The notes beneath the pieces are model-generated. The model worked only from the letters and a program-made list of their open reading frames with translations. It did no database searches and was not told where the DNA came from. From Ascidia mentula (Eukaryota > Chordata > Ascidiacea > Phlebobranchia > Ascidiidae): a DNA stretch of 64,000 bases. The translations under genes and the position numbers were made by a program. Below, one piece after another: positions 1 to 12,400 of this stretch (its first letter is position 1; each line of letters opens with the position of its first letter). The DNA lies in NCBI GenBank assembly GCA_947561715.1, contig OX387200.1, positions 10,046,501 to 10,110,500 of the forward strand, given 5' to 3'.

Positions 1-3000
1 ATATTGCTGAATAAATTGATTGTCTCCAAACTTGGATTTTTGGTCAAATTTTCGCAACGCTGTTGACAGGCAAGTGCTGTGAGTTTCCATAAAGTCTCTT
101 TCACTGATAAACTTGTTCTTGCATCTCTAAAATAAATGCAACATGGATCTTGTTGTACAGTAACATGAATACATTAACATCACAGCAATGTGTAGCCTAA
201 CAACATTATGTATAGTCTATAGACTATGGCCTTCACTACAGGCAACCTTTAGTTATACAAAATGTAACCAGCCATGCTACCTTGTTCATTTCATCCTTAT
301 ATGTAGCTTTGCTCTCCTGTAGAGTTGTCATGATGGCGATTTTTGCCGTTGCCTTTGCAATAACAATTACGGTGGTATTGAATTTAACATTAAAATACAG
401 TTATTATTCAGCTATGTAAATGTTTTAGGAACTAACCTGCATAATGGTGCCAACTTCAGGCATATCTCCACTGGCAAACACTTCAAAATATGTAAGAGTG
501 TAATCAACAAGTTCTCTTCCGGTGACAATTTTGTTGTTGATTCGTTTCAACACAATTTGATCGGGAGAGAAGAGTGTACGCACCAAAATGTCGACAGATA
601 CTAAAAACTTTTCTCCGATGTCTTGAAGCGTATAATGAGTGATATATTAATGTTCATAATTTTTGCATAAAAATCGCACGCATACCCTTTAGACGAAGAA
701 AGTTTTTTTGTTCTTCACTTCTAACAGCAACTTTCTCGCCAGGATAAGGCATCAGACAACACGAAACTCGTTCAAAAGATTCAAGCAGGTGTTTTCTAAC
801 TGACTCGGTGTCTTGGTGTTTAAGTTGTGTGTGCAGTACTTCTTTCAATACTTTTTCACCGCCATTGAAGTCATATGTGTAAAAAGGATCAGCCCAATCC
901 CGAATAAGGAACATCAAATCCTTAACGTAGATCAATTTATACACGAAAAGGGCACCGTAAGAGTTTGTTGGTTGCCGAAGAGAGCTCAATGTTTATGGAT
1001 ACTTGATGATTGTTTCTATGTCTATACAAATCACATTGTTTGAGCAAATAGGGTTTCTCTAATTGGAAAAGCTTCTGCGCGTTTTAAATTGAATTAGACT
1101 TTTGTCAATGAAGGTACAATGCAACCAATCCGGATTGTTGTACAGGGACATAGACTAATTCGAATATAATGCCATAGTGAAATCGATTGGTTGTTGGCTG
1201 CCACTTAACTCGGCCATCAACAGCAAATTAATTGCATAACTAATGTAGATTCCTAAACCAAAATTGATTATTTCTTTTCGTCATTGTTGTGATTTCTATG
1301 TTTGACGCAACATTCATAACAAAGGCTGCGCAGTAGCTCTGCGCGTGCAGACCGCGTGGGTGGTTAGGTTTGCTTGTACTTGTGTTGCCAGTTTTTTTTT
1401 GTCATGTGCTTTAACCTGATTCTATTTCAATAAGGATCATATTTGAACAAGGCGTGGGTAGTGTTTACGTCTGATAGCTGTGTTTATCTCTGAAAACTGT
1501 GTGACATTTTGAAGTTTTGCCGGCATCTGATAGATCGGTCGCAAACGGTTTGGTGAGAGTACTAGAATGTTTGCAAACCGTATGTACAATTGTGTTTCTT
1601 TTTGTTTATAGAAACCGTTCCTGTTCCGTTGGTGTTGTGTTGGTCATTTTCGTTGTATTGAATACAAGTGTCTGTTGTGTTCTGCTGGCTTCGCCACTAC
1701 CTAGGAGAACTGGGACGCGTTTTTAACACATTTGGGTTAAAGGCCAAAACTGCTGTGTAGCGTGTAACGCCGCCGATCCGTTGAAAAAGCACGTTACAGC
1801 TAATATTTTGGAAAATGGTAATAGTTGAATATCAAGATGTACCAACCTGAAACGGCTTTTCGTCACGTTTTTGCATTCTTTTGGCTGCTTTTCCATATTC
1901 AGTGAAAAGCTGCAAAATAAATGACATGTTGCGTCATCGATGGAAAAAATGAAAATAAACTAGAGACTGACCTGGAGATGCTGCAGTTTGTCTTCTTGCA
2001 ACTGTTTAGACACGTTGTAAATTTGGACAGAGCTTATTAAAGTACTGAGTCCAAATATAACAGAGCAGTCTTTTACGTTACACGTTGGATCAAATGACCC
2101 TTGTGTGTCCATTAGAAACAGTGCCACCTTTAAATTATTAACAAACGGTAAATATTGAAAAAAATAGAAAACAACAGTAATTTTTGTTGCAAAATATTTT
2201 ACAATCCTATATTAACAATCTAGTTACTTTTCCTTGTGGCGTTTCAATAAAAAACGGTTCGTCCCAAATCCATATTCCCTGAGTGTGTTTATTTGCTCCT
2301 CCCCGCCAAACGAATCCTTTGTTGAGTTCGTCCTGTTTCGCATCTATCCATTTATCAGTCTGTGATTAAGTGGAGTTGTGTAAGGTTTTATACGATCTGT
2401 GATACAATACATACCTTTCCTTTATTGCTCGCCCACAGAAATCGCAAGAAAAAATTTAACACGAAAGATTTTCCTTGTCGAAAAGCCCCGGCAACGGAAT
2501 AAATTGCAACAGGTGTATTGACTACATCTCGATGTTCGAAGATTGTTTGGATTTCATGTTGGTTAATGCAATACCCTCTCCCCCCAATTTGTGGTGAAAC
2601 AATTTGTACAGCTTTGTGGCGCTTGGGTTGTTGTGAAATGCCATCGAATCTATGCGAACCTTAATAAATGATTTAAAACGGACCAATTTAAAAGCAAGGC
2701 TCACAAACTTATTTGAAAGTACAAACCCAGCTTTCATTTAAACTGTGTGCTACCTGTAATATATCCGGTGTCAACATTTTTGAGGATGTCAATAATCAAA
2801 CCCAAATTTGAGTTGCTAATGCCGATACCTGGTGTAGAAGAAAATGTTACAAACCATTCTGTTTCAATGCTTAAGTAGCCGAGACTAAATAGTTTATATT
2901 GCCTTCATAACACTTACTGGGGCATAATTAAGTCCTTTTATTTATGTGCTATAACACTTTTAATTATGTGTTAATGTGATTAAATTTTTACGTTGTACAA

Positions 3001-3368
3001 ACAATAGTCAAAATGCTGTTTTTGAATGTTTGCTTAACAAATAAACAAAGAGATAAAATGCTCTACTTTTTCATTCAGTGCTGCTGGTGTGGGCTACTCG
3101 GTATAATGTGTGGACACAAATAAAAACAACACTGGCCAAGTATCGATAAACAAAACCCGCAAATGATATTTGTGATGCTCACAGGCACAGTTTTGAGAAA
3201 TTATTTGTCAGCATCACTAATACAGTAAGTCACCATACCAACACTCTCGGCAGCCCGTCTTATATTCGGTTCTTTGAAGCCCATGTCCTTTAATGTGGTC
3301 AACGCTTCATGGCTTTCGCTGTAGGAATTGTTACTATCTTCGTCGGTGTCCCAGCGGTTGTTAGCCAT
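1..3368 (-). CDS. Atlastin-like GTPase gene A, 5' part, cut by window edge
   Basis: A dynamin-superfamily GTPase of the atlastin/GBP group, a family that remodels or tethers membranes using GTP. Predicted exons (minus strand): 3239-3368, 2754-2828, 2415-2659, 2228-2359, 1972-2127, 1847-1909, 686-920, 437-621, 281-352, and the start of the next at 1-126. Phases agree throughout. Visible motifs are the P-loop GAFRQGKS, the switch I context WRGG..KHTQG, the G3 box DTQG and the G4 box RDW, as in atlastins. Exon 1 begins MANN and contains a UBA-like MGF motif. Exon 9 is the first 24-residue half of a three-helix-bundle unit and exon 10 begins the 65-residue half. No in-frame stop was seen. The C-terminus lies beyond base 1. 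The 926-bp intron at 921-1846 is unusually long for this gene. Confidence 0.85.
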
Positions 3369-4512
3369 CATTGACTTTCGATAGCAGGTTAACCACCACT
3401 GCCAAGAAAACTTGTTATAAATTTAAGTGGATCCGTAAACAACGTAAAGCTTGTTTCATAATCCTACTTAAACTCAAAGGCCGAGCTGCGAGCAATTTAC
3501 AGTTTATCAAGTGTCCTTCCCTGTGCTGCAATGTAGTGCTACTTTGTAGACAACTGCGTCCGCCACTAAGATACCATGTCACCAACCAAAATGCTATTTA
3601 TAATGTGATCGTTCTTTTTTTGAGAAATGAAAACCTTATTCCTGAGTCCACAGACAATAAAACTTTCCTGTGACGCTGTAAGTTTACTCACAACGTTATC
3701 GCGTGAAATATATATTGGTGTTGGTGCAATATTGTGCCCGACACCAAGGAAAAGGCAAGCAGAGGGGACACTTTGTTTGCTTTAAAGTTAAGTGGTATGT
3801 TTGACATCAAACATCCAATTATGTTTCGTTATGTTATTGTGTATGAATTGGACTATGTCCCTGTGCGACATACCACATTGGTCGCATTGTACCTCCATCG
3901 AAATGATTTCATACTTTATTTCTCATATGGCTTATTTAACGTTATATAACGCTCAGAGGTTACTCAAACATGAAAAATTATTTTTGCTAAAACAAATAGA
4001 TCATTGCTGTTAAGAACACATCACTAAATTTTAGGCTTTTGTTATTGTAAGACTACCTTGTTTAAGTACAATACTTTATTAGCACTGAAATCTGCATTTA
4101 AATGTAGCCCTGTGTGTTCATTTTGTATTGACTATGTTTTGTAATAAATATACGTCCAGTGCATGTCCATCCTCATATTTGACGATCTGTGAAAAGACAT
4201 GACCCACGCAATTGGCGACCTCATAAGTTTTATTTGCGAACACAAACTGCATGAGTAAGAATGAATAGCATAAAATATGGCACATTGAAACTTTCAGGAG
4301 CAAGTTTGCTGCAATGACGGCATAGATAAAAAAGGCAGGACTTTGACAAAGCAACACAATTATAGTTTCAAGGCTACAGTAATCATAAACAAGTATATTT
4401 CTATTGTGAAACTAAAGCAGAAACCACAGATATCAGTGCAAATTTGCAAGTACAGAAATAAACATTGAGAAAACAGGCAGTGAATGAAAACAATATGCAC
4501 TGTAACAACCTT
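3369..4512. other. Intergenic region: 5' flank of A and 3' flank of B
   Basis: No coding exon with convincing splice signals was seen. Nearly the same sequence lies at 30,094-31,900. The part around 4,230-4,490 is also more distantly similar to 14,400-14,575 and 42,360-42,620, so a related 3' flank follows gene B, gene B' and gene X. Short open frames here do not keep their frame between the copies. Confidence 0.6.
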
Positions 4513-4518
4513 TTTATT
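4513..4518 (-). promoter_or_regulatory. Polyadenylation signal AATAAA for gene B distal end
   Basis: The plus strand reads TTTATT, giving AATAAA on the coding strand about 190 nt beyond the stop of the membrane-type last exon (4705). It is also present in the B' copy (near 31,912). The position fits a 3' UTR signal. Confidence 0.45.
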
Positions 4519-4704
4519 TTTGACTTAAGTGCAGCAAACCATTGCATGTTTGGTAATAATAATGTCTAAAATCTATTTTTCACGTGATATAGGCTACGTC
4601 AAATTATTGCCTGATAAGGTTACGCTTGCTTATTCTAAATGAAAATTGTGTAAGTATAAATTTTTCAGATGAGTCATCTCAATCGAAAAGCGATTTAAAA
4701 CTTG

Positions 4705-5046
4705 TCATTCACTTAATTTTGTTTGTAGGCCACGAAACATCCCGGCCAGAAATCCAATTCCCGCCCCTATAAAACCCCCCGAAAAAAATCCAGCCGCAGC
4801 ACCAAGCGCAGCTTTTACCACTACACCACCTATACGACGTACCCATATCCACCTATTTTTACCGTTGTTTTTTTGTATGTTTTTGTAGAGATTGTCCAGT
4901 TCCTGCATGCAAATTTCTTGAAATTCTCTCCAAAACGGATATTCATTTGCATCTGCTTGCTGAGCAAAATTATTCTTGAGTTGTGTCTTCAACTGCTCGT
5001 GCGCCTTGTCAAGGTCATTGGGGTCAATGTACTTGGAATCACACAA
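4705..5046 (-). CDS. Gene B last exon c: helical unit plus glycine-rich membrane tail
   Basis: The exon follows acceptor TTTGGCAG and starts LCDSKYIDP, the standard start of a helical-bundle unit. It encodes 113 residues. After the bundle (ending KNNGKN) comes a basic stretch and then a hydrophobic, glycine- and alanine-rich segment ([19 protein letters not shown]) with GxxxG spacing, ending KLSE. This sits where atlastins carry their membrane anchor, so it is the likely membrane-bound isoform (inference). It lies third in genomic order. An AATAAA lies downstream at 4513-4518. Confidence 0.75.
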   Translation of the reverse strand: MCDSKYIDPNDLDKAHEQLKTQLKNNFAQQADANEYPFWREFQEICMQELDNLYKNIQKNNGKNRWIWVRRIGGVVVKAALGAAAGFFSGGFIGAGIGFLAGMFRGLQTKLSE

Positions 5047-5516
5047 CTGCCAAATGTAAATGTGACGCAATAAATTCAGGTTACCCTTTTAGATGTAATT
5101 CGAGGTTATGTAAACAATTCCTGTCCTGGGAATCCTGTTTTCTAATACTGACACCAATTTATAACACAAAGGGTTTTGTCATGCTGCTATGCGGGTTTAT
5201 TTACAAATGCTACGAATAATATAGTAATAATACACAGTACATTCCTAAATACAATAATCAACGTAATGTTTTCAAAATTATTAAGTTTGGTGATAAAAAA
5301 GAGAAAATGCTATAGCGAAGTGTCAGTTTTGTTCACATGAGTCAAAGTACGCCAGATTTCGAATATACACATTTAAGGGACAAGTTAGTAAAAGTTCTGA
5401 TTCAACTATTTGCAAATCCAATATAATCAAACCTAGTTGTAGGATTGTCAATGATTTTACATTTTTGCAGAAGCACGAAGCGTGGAATGCAGTAGGAAAA
5501 GGGTTTAAAGATTCAG

Positions 5517-5759
5517 TTAAAAAAGACTTCGCACAATCTTCCACCCTTGTTTAACATAATCCCAAACTCCTTTCTTTGCCTCGTTGTTTTTCTTTATTGT
5601 TTCAAACATTTCTTCCATTTCCTTTGCATACGTTTGTGTTCGTTGGAATGAAATGTCTTCACCAAACGATTGGAAACGGATGTTTCGTAGTAATTCCAAT
5701 TTACATTGCTCGTGCGCACGATCCAAATCTTCTGGGTTTACATAACCACGGTCGCACAA
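5517..5759 (-). CDS. Gene B last exon b: helical unit plus short basic tail
   Basis: Acceptor TTGCTTTAG precedes LCDRGYVNP, so the exon enters in the same phase as exons a and c. It encodes 80 residues and stops straight after [15 protein letters not shown], a short basic, aromatic, possibly amphipathic tail with no membrane segment. A possible AATAAA on the coding strand lies at 5196-5201. The B' counterpart (32918-33160) keeps length, frame and stop. Confidence 0.72.
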   Translation of the reverse strand: MCDRGYVNPEDLDRAHEQCKLELLRNIRFQSFGEDISFQRTQTYAKEMEEMFETIKKNNEAKKGVWDYVKQGWKIVRSLF

Positions 5760-5960
5760 CTAAAGCAATATTTGGTAAACAATATAAGTGTCATAGGTAG
5801 CAAAGTAGTTAAACGACAACAGTATTTTTGTCCTAAGGACGCAAATAACATACACCTATTCAATGTACACAAAGCTTTCCATGTAACATGTAAAAAAAAT
5901 AACAAAGCAAATAAGAAGGCTTGCAAACGTTATTTCTACAGGGTGTGCGCTTATATTTTT

Positions 5961-6458
5961 TCATTCTTTAGGGGTTGATTTGGTGTAAGGTGGTGGAGGG
6001 CTTGGGGGAGGGGAAGGATTTGGACGAGGATCAACAGAACCTGAAGGTTGCATGCTAAGAAATGGAAATTTTTTGTCCCGAAAAGTTTCACAATCTTGCT
6101 TAAGTGAAGAACCATCTTTGTCGTCCTGAAAGCTGGTAAGTAATCTAGAAAGTCCTGAAATTCCGGCCACAATCCAACGTTTTGGGTGGCTTAGGTTGGT
6201 AAAAAATGTTGTTGCACCATAGAGAAGAGCCTCGCCTATTTTAGGCAGAACTTGTTTGTACCAAAGATTTTTGTTCTTTTCGTTCAAGAGGGAAATGGAT
6301 TGAAATCTTTCATTTGCGTATTGCCGAAATTGGTCTGACATTCGATCGGCAACTTCTGGGGCAGGAATGTGTTCCCTAATCTTGCTCTGAATATCCCGAC
6401 ACAAGGAATCATTTTCTTTTTCCAGTGCCACTGGGTCAACGTACTGCCCATCACATAA
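5961..6458 (-). CDS. Gene B last exon a: helical unit plus proline-rich PPxY tail
   Basis: Acceptor TTTTCTTTAG precedes LCDGQYVDP. The exon encodes 165 residues: the final bundle half (to LLNEKNKN), a moderately hydrophobic middle, and a proline-rich end [23 protein letters not shown] contains a PPxY motif, a known ligand for WW domains such as those of Nedd4-type ubiquitin ligases; binding here is inference. It is nearest to the last shared exon (6873-6944), so it would be spliced first by position. No canonical polyadenylation signal was seen between its stop and exon b. Confidence 0.72.
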   Translation of the reverse strand, partial: LCDGQYVDPVALEKENDSLCRDIQSKIREHIPAPEVADRMSDQFRQYANERFQSISLLNEKNKNLWYKQVLPKIGEALLYGATTFFTNLSHPKRWIVAGISGLSRLLTSFQDDKDGSSLKQDCETFRDKKFPFLSMQPSGSVDPRPNPSPPPSPPPPYTKSTPKE

Positions 6459-9400
6459 CTAAAGAAAACCACAAATCGACATTCACCGCACAGCGCTTGA
6501 AAATATCACTTGTTTGTTTTAAGCAACACGACTGTGTAGCATTTAAGAAAAAGGGTTTTGGAAGTAATGATCCTCATGTTAGATAAAATCGACATTGTAA
6601 AGGTTTTGGGCAACATGCCAAATCTGGCTATACTTGTGTTTGTGTATTATTGAACTAGGCTCCGTATTAGGTAATAAATTCAACCTGCAGTATTGCATTT
6701 CCCTAAATAATGCACATCGAACAAACAAAATCACAGATAAAAAAAACGCTACTATGTTGTTATTCACTAATTTAGAGCATAAAAAGTTGTGCATAGGAAT
6801 CCGAAATCATATTAAAAAATACCTAGTGAAACAAACCTAACATTTGCACAAACAAAAACAAATCGGTCTCACGTTGGTCATGTGCTTCATGTAGCCCTCT
6901 TTAATTTCCTGCAGAACTTTTTCCGCTGTTTGTTGCATTTGCATCTGTGAAATAGCAACACGCTATGGTTCAATATGATTGCAAAAACTTCTTTTTTCAC
7001 AAACTTTGAATTAAATGTCATTGTAGATTGTAAATACCAAGAAGGGGGCAGGTGTTTGTACTTCTAAAAATATTAATCATTCGTTTGACTTTTCATTGCT
7101 GCCAACCTTAAGCTCTTCATTTTTTTCGCAGATCAACTTGTAATGATCAATGATGTCACATTTTAGCTCTTTCAGTACATTGTCACGATCTTGTTTCGGA
7201 ATATTTGTGTCAGTTTCACTGAAGTCGTTTATTGCTTTTTCCATTTCATTGCTATGCAACCTGTCTAGACGACTTTCATCCACGTATCTCGCTGTTGCCT
7301 GCAACAATTTAAAGTTTTTCGAAGCATTCGTTAACGAAAAAACAATAGTAATGGCACAAAAATTTCAAAATTAAGGAAAATGCTATTTAAGAACTTTCCA
7401 CATGAAAAGTGTATTTAACATCAATGTTAAATAATTTTTAAATTAGAATTACTATCATTTCAACTCACTTTGTCAACTTCTTTGGTGTAATTTTTGTATA
7501 CTTCAATCTTTCTTTGATGTAACATATTCAAACAATCTATCTGCAAAACGAATCACATCACGAAACCACACCAAAAACCAGACATAACCAGATCACATTA
7601 TCAACCGAGACTTCACTTAATTTTATGGTCATAATTTATGTCTGTACGCATGGATGAAATCGATTCAAACAAAAAACAAACTAACTTTACGGTTTTCGTT
7701 TTTCCTTTTTATCTTTTCGTACTCATTTTCCATAAATTCATCAAATTGAGATAGGCACTTTTGCACGAAGCCAATTTCTTTGTGATGTTTGAGCGATGAA
7801 ATGATAACCATTGCACTTTGCTTGCTGTCAGCATGTGCTTCTCTCAGATTTTTGTCATCCACAAAGCCATGACCACACACCTGAAGAATTGTAAAATACT
7901 GTTTCTATCCACTTCAAGTAAAACATTAAAGCCTTATAACAACATAACGCAGAAATACGCAGCAGCTACATCGTCTAGTTGTAAAGTTTCCGTCATTTCA
8001 AAAAAAACGTTTCCGCAGGATTGCGCAAAGGTAAATATCCTACACCTGAAAGTAGCGACATCACACCACATAACATAACAAATAATTACATACCTCTTCC
8101 ATAGCGGACTTATATATGCTTTTCGCTTCTTTCATTGCTTCTAGAGTTTGTGTCTGTGCAAATTTCTGAAATTTTGACGAAGTTATAAACACTCCACCAA
8201 ACACAAAATTTTAGATATATCGGATAAAGATTACTTCGTTCATGTCGTTGGCTCTTCTGTAACTTGTTTTCTCTATTTCAATTCTCGAATCCAGGAGATC
8301 TCGTTCTTCTTTGCTCAGGCGTGATGACTTAACACTGTTGGAGTCAAAACCGTTCAAAGCATCAGTCTTGGCAATTTCATGGACTTCATCAAACTGGTCT
8401 TTCCTCATCACCACATCGTTACATTTCTAGGAGAATCAATACTTTTTTATTTAACTTTTTACTGTGCTGTTAACTTCGTATTCAATGAAAGATAATACGA
8501 GAAAAAGTGTTATTACCGCAACAGAGTAACAGTAATGAAGATCATTGTGATATTTATCACCAAATGAAGAGAAATAGACAGTTTGGTTTGGTTTAGTATT
8601 ATGCGTACAGCATACGTATATCGCAAATTCAACACATGTCATTTGTTTAAAACAGCAGTATCAAAACCTCGTGATACAAACTTCAAGAAAAAACAGTGTA
8701 ATATCACTCACAACATCCATTAATTGAATATATTTTCGAATTGCCACAAGGGATTCTTTTTCCAGATGACGCCTCAAATCTTCCTGCGCATAATACAAAA
8801 CATCGCATTACAAAATAATTTCCACAAAAACAACATATATTGACAACAAAATACTTTGTATATTGTACCTGACCTTTTTGTGATTATTGGTTTCCTGGAA
8901 CCTCCTCAGTGCTTGGGCGATCAAATCATGAAGTTTTACACGATATTTTTCCATTATTTCTAGTGGAAGTTTGGCTGTTTTTTCTTTGTATAATTGTAAA
9001 GCTTCTTGGCGGCAAGTTTGAGAAATCTCCTTCAATGTTTGTTCGTCCATGTGTTGACCACCGCTGCACTAAAAAGCGATTCACAATTGGACATTTTGTA
9101 TCCAGACATATAAATATAATCTGTAACTTACATCATCAAGACCCTTCACTTAAATTTCCTCAGCTTCCGATGCAGCTTCTCGAGCCGTAAATTTACTTCG
9201 TTCCTAAAATGATAGTTGTTTTCTTGCTTTGTACAGAATAGACATTAAAAATTGTTAAATTTATACAAAAATGTATTTCTAAAGTTAAAATCTGTTGACT
9301 TTCGTGTCAATCAATCGTCAGTGTGATATTGAAATGGAATCAATCAATAATCATTTGATAGGCATTAGAAGATGTTACCTCGTAATAATGCAACGCAAAT

Positions 9401-12400
9401 ATTCATAAATTGTTACAACTTATTTCAAACCTTTTGAGTTTTATTGATTTGTTCAAATACAGCCAATTCCTGTTCAATGAGCTCTTTCAAATTACTTCGA
9501 TATTGCTTAATAAAGTCATCGCCCCCAAATTTGGGTTTTTTGTCAAATATTTTTAACGCTTTTGTCCGGCAAGCAATATGAGTTTCCTTAAAGTCTCTTT
9601 CACCGATAAACTTGTCCTTACATCTCTAAAAGAAACACATGAAGAACTTTGTTGCACAGTAACATAAATCCATTAAAAATGACACCACATAGAACTACCT
9701 TGTTCATTTCATCCTTGTATGTAGCTTTGCACTCCTGAAGAGTAGTCAAGATGGCAGCTTTGGCCGTTGCCTTTGCAACACCACAAAAGTTAGTTTACTT
9801 ATCAAAGAAATATAAATATTAAGGCTTATTTTTTAGCCTAATTCAAAGTTTTGAGAACTAACCTGCAAAATGGTGCCAACTTCAGGCATATCTCCACTGG
9901 CAAACACTTCAAAATATGCAAGAGTGTAATCAACAAGCTCTTTTCCGGTGACAGTTTTGTTGTTGATTCATTTCAACACAATTTTATTGGGAGAGAAGAG
10001 TGTACGAACCAAAATGTCAACTGCTCCCAAAAACTTTTCTCCGATGTCTTGAAGCGTATAATAAGTGACATATTAATGTTTATATATTTTGCATAAAAAA
10101 GCACACGCATACCCTTTAAGCGAAGAAAGTTTTTTTGTTCTTCACTTCTAACAGCAACTTTCTCGCCAGGATAAGGCATCAGACAACACGAAACTCGTTC
10201 AAAGGATTCGAGCAGATGTTTTCGAACAGATTCTGTATCTTTGTGTTCGAGTTGTGTGTGCAGTACATCTTGTAAGACTTTATTACCGCCATTAAAGTCA
10301 TATGTATAAGAAGGATCTGCCCAATCTCGAATAAGGAACATCAAATCCTTAAATGCATTTCAATGTAGGCTACTTTGATATTAGAACAAAAAGCAGGATG
10401 TACCTACACGAAAATTCTAGTTGGTCAGATTGGTCTGAGTTAGCAATAGAAAAGACTCAAAAGGCAAATTCAATAAGTTATAAGTTGTTTAAAGTGTCTA
10501 TAAATGACTATATAGACGAGTAACTATATTTCATTGGTGCCTGCGGACTTTTTATTGCCTGGTGGTCCGATGAAAACGCAGTGTCACCATTAGTTGTAAA
10601 ATTTTACAATGTCCAAATAAAAGGCTACGTGGTGGCCGAAAAATCGAAAACTAATTGTTTCCAAATGGTATAAACTTGTTGAATGTAACAAGGTGTACCA
10701 ACCTGAAACGGCTTTTCACTACGATTTGGATTTCTTTTGGCGATTTTTCCATATTCAGTAAAAAGCTGCAAAATAAATGACATGTTGCTTCTCCGATGAA
10801 GAAACAAAACTAGGGACTGACCTGGAGATGCTGCAAAATGTCTTCTTGCAACTGCTTGGACACGTTGTAAATTTGGACAGAACTTATCAGAGTACTGAGT
10901 CCAAATATAACAGAGCAGTCTTTTACGTTACACGTTGGGTCAAATGACCCTTGGGTGTCCATTAGAAACAGTGCCACCTTTAAATTAATAATAACAAAAA
11001 TATTGAAACAGTTGTGCTTTAAAGAACATTTACTGATACATATATTCACACACTCGCTTGAAACACGATCAACCCGTTACTATGAAGAAAAATAAGTTTT
11101 TGGTCTATGTAGTGCGTGTATATAATTCTATTACTAAAAGAGGCATTGATCGCTAGGAAATCATCTACACATGTGGTTGTGATCCCCATACTCGAAACTA
11201 GAAGTCATCTGTTACATATAAATGCTATAGATAGACGAACCTGTAAGACAAAGCTAGACATCCTAGAAATATTATGTTTAATGCTTCAGGCGACTAATTA
11301 GACACAGTATAGATTTTTACTTTTCCATTCGGTGTTTCGATGAAAAACGGTTCGTCCCAAATCCATATTCCCTGAGTATGTTTATTTGCTCCTCCCCGCC
11401 AAACGAATCCTTTGTTGAGTTCATCCTGTTTCGCATCCAGCCATTTATTAGTCTGTGATTAAATGGTAAAAGTTGTATGAACTCTTCTATAATCGTTGTA
11501 ACAAAAAAAAACAATACGTACCGCTCCTTTTTTGTTGGCCCACATAAATCGTAAAAAAAAGTTTAAAATGAAAGATTTTCCTTGTCGAAAAGCCCCGGCA
11601 ACGGAATAAATTGCAACAGGTGTATTGACTACATCTCGATGTTCGAAGATGGTTTGGATTACATGTTGGTTAATGCAATACCCTCTCCCCCCAATTTGTG
11701 GTGAAACAATTTGTACAGCTTTGTGGGGCATGGATTGTTGTGGACCGCCATCGAATCTTGGCGAACCTGAACCTATGATAAAAAAAATGTCCAATTGAAA
11801 AAACGAGCCACAAAGTTTTGAAATATAGGGCAACAGAAAAGATAAACAAATACAAATTTACCAAACACATCTTACGACTCAACATTGCGATGTGGAATGA
11901 AATATGCATGGTGATACATACTGCTTGTTGCAGTGTCCTTTGCAATATTAATGTACGTTGTGTTTATCCCCAAAAGACAAACCTTTTATTTGTATGTAAA
12001 CATAGAAGCATTGCGTAAGTCTTCACCAATACCTTAAATGTTTTTACTTGCGGAATTACCAAAATGGGGTTTTGTCATAAATGCTGACCCCAGAACCAAC
12101 TTGATCCAAAGTGTCACGACTTCCTTAAACTTACGGGTAATGTTTCTGACGCAAACTCAATTCATTGTATTGTCTTCAACACCAACCTGGAATGTATCCG
12201 ATGTCACTATTACTCAGCACTTCAATGAGTTTATGTAAAGTTGAGTTGTTGATATCAACACCTGGTATGAAATCTAATATTAAAAACGGAAATATTGAAT
12301 AATAACGATACTGCAACCATATTACTATTGCCTTTACAACACATTATTGCTGTACACGCAGTAGCATATTCAATTGTTGTCGTAAACAAACAACGAAGTA

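Noticed and set aside
4118-4357. Hydrophobic minus-strand frame downstream of gene B
   Set aside because: The frame is not kept in the B' copy beyond a short stretch; it lies in the shared 3' flank and is probably UTR.
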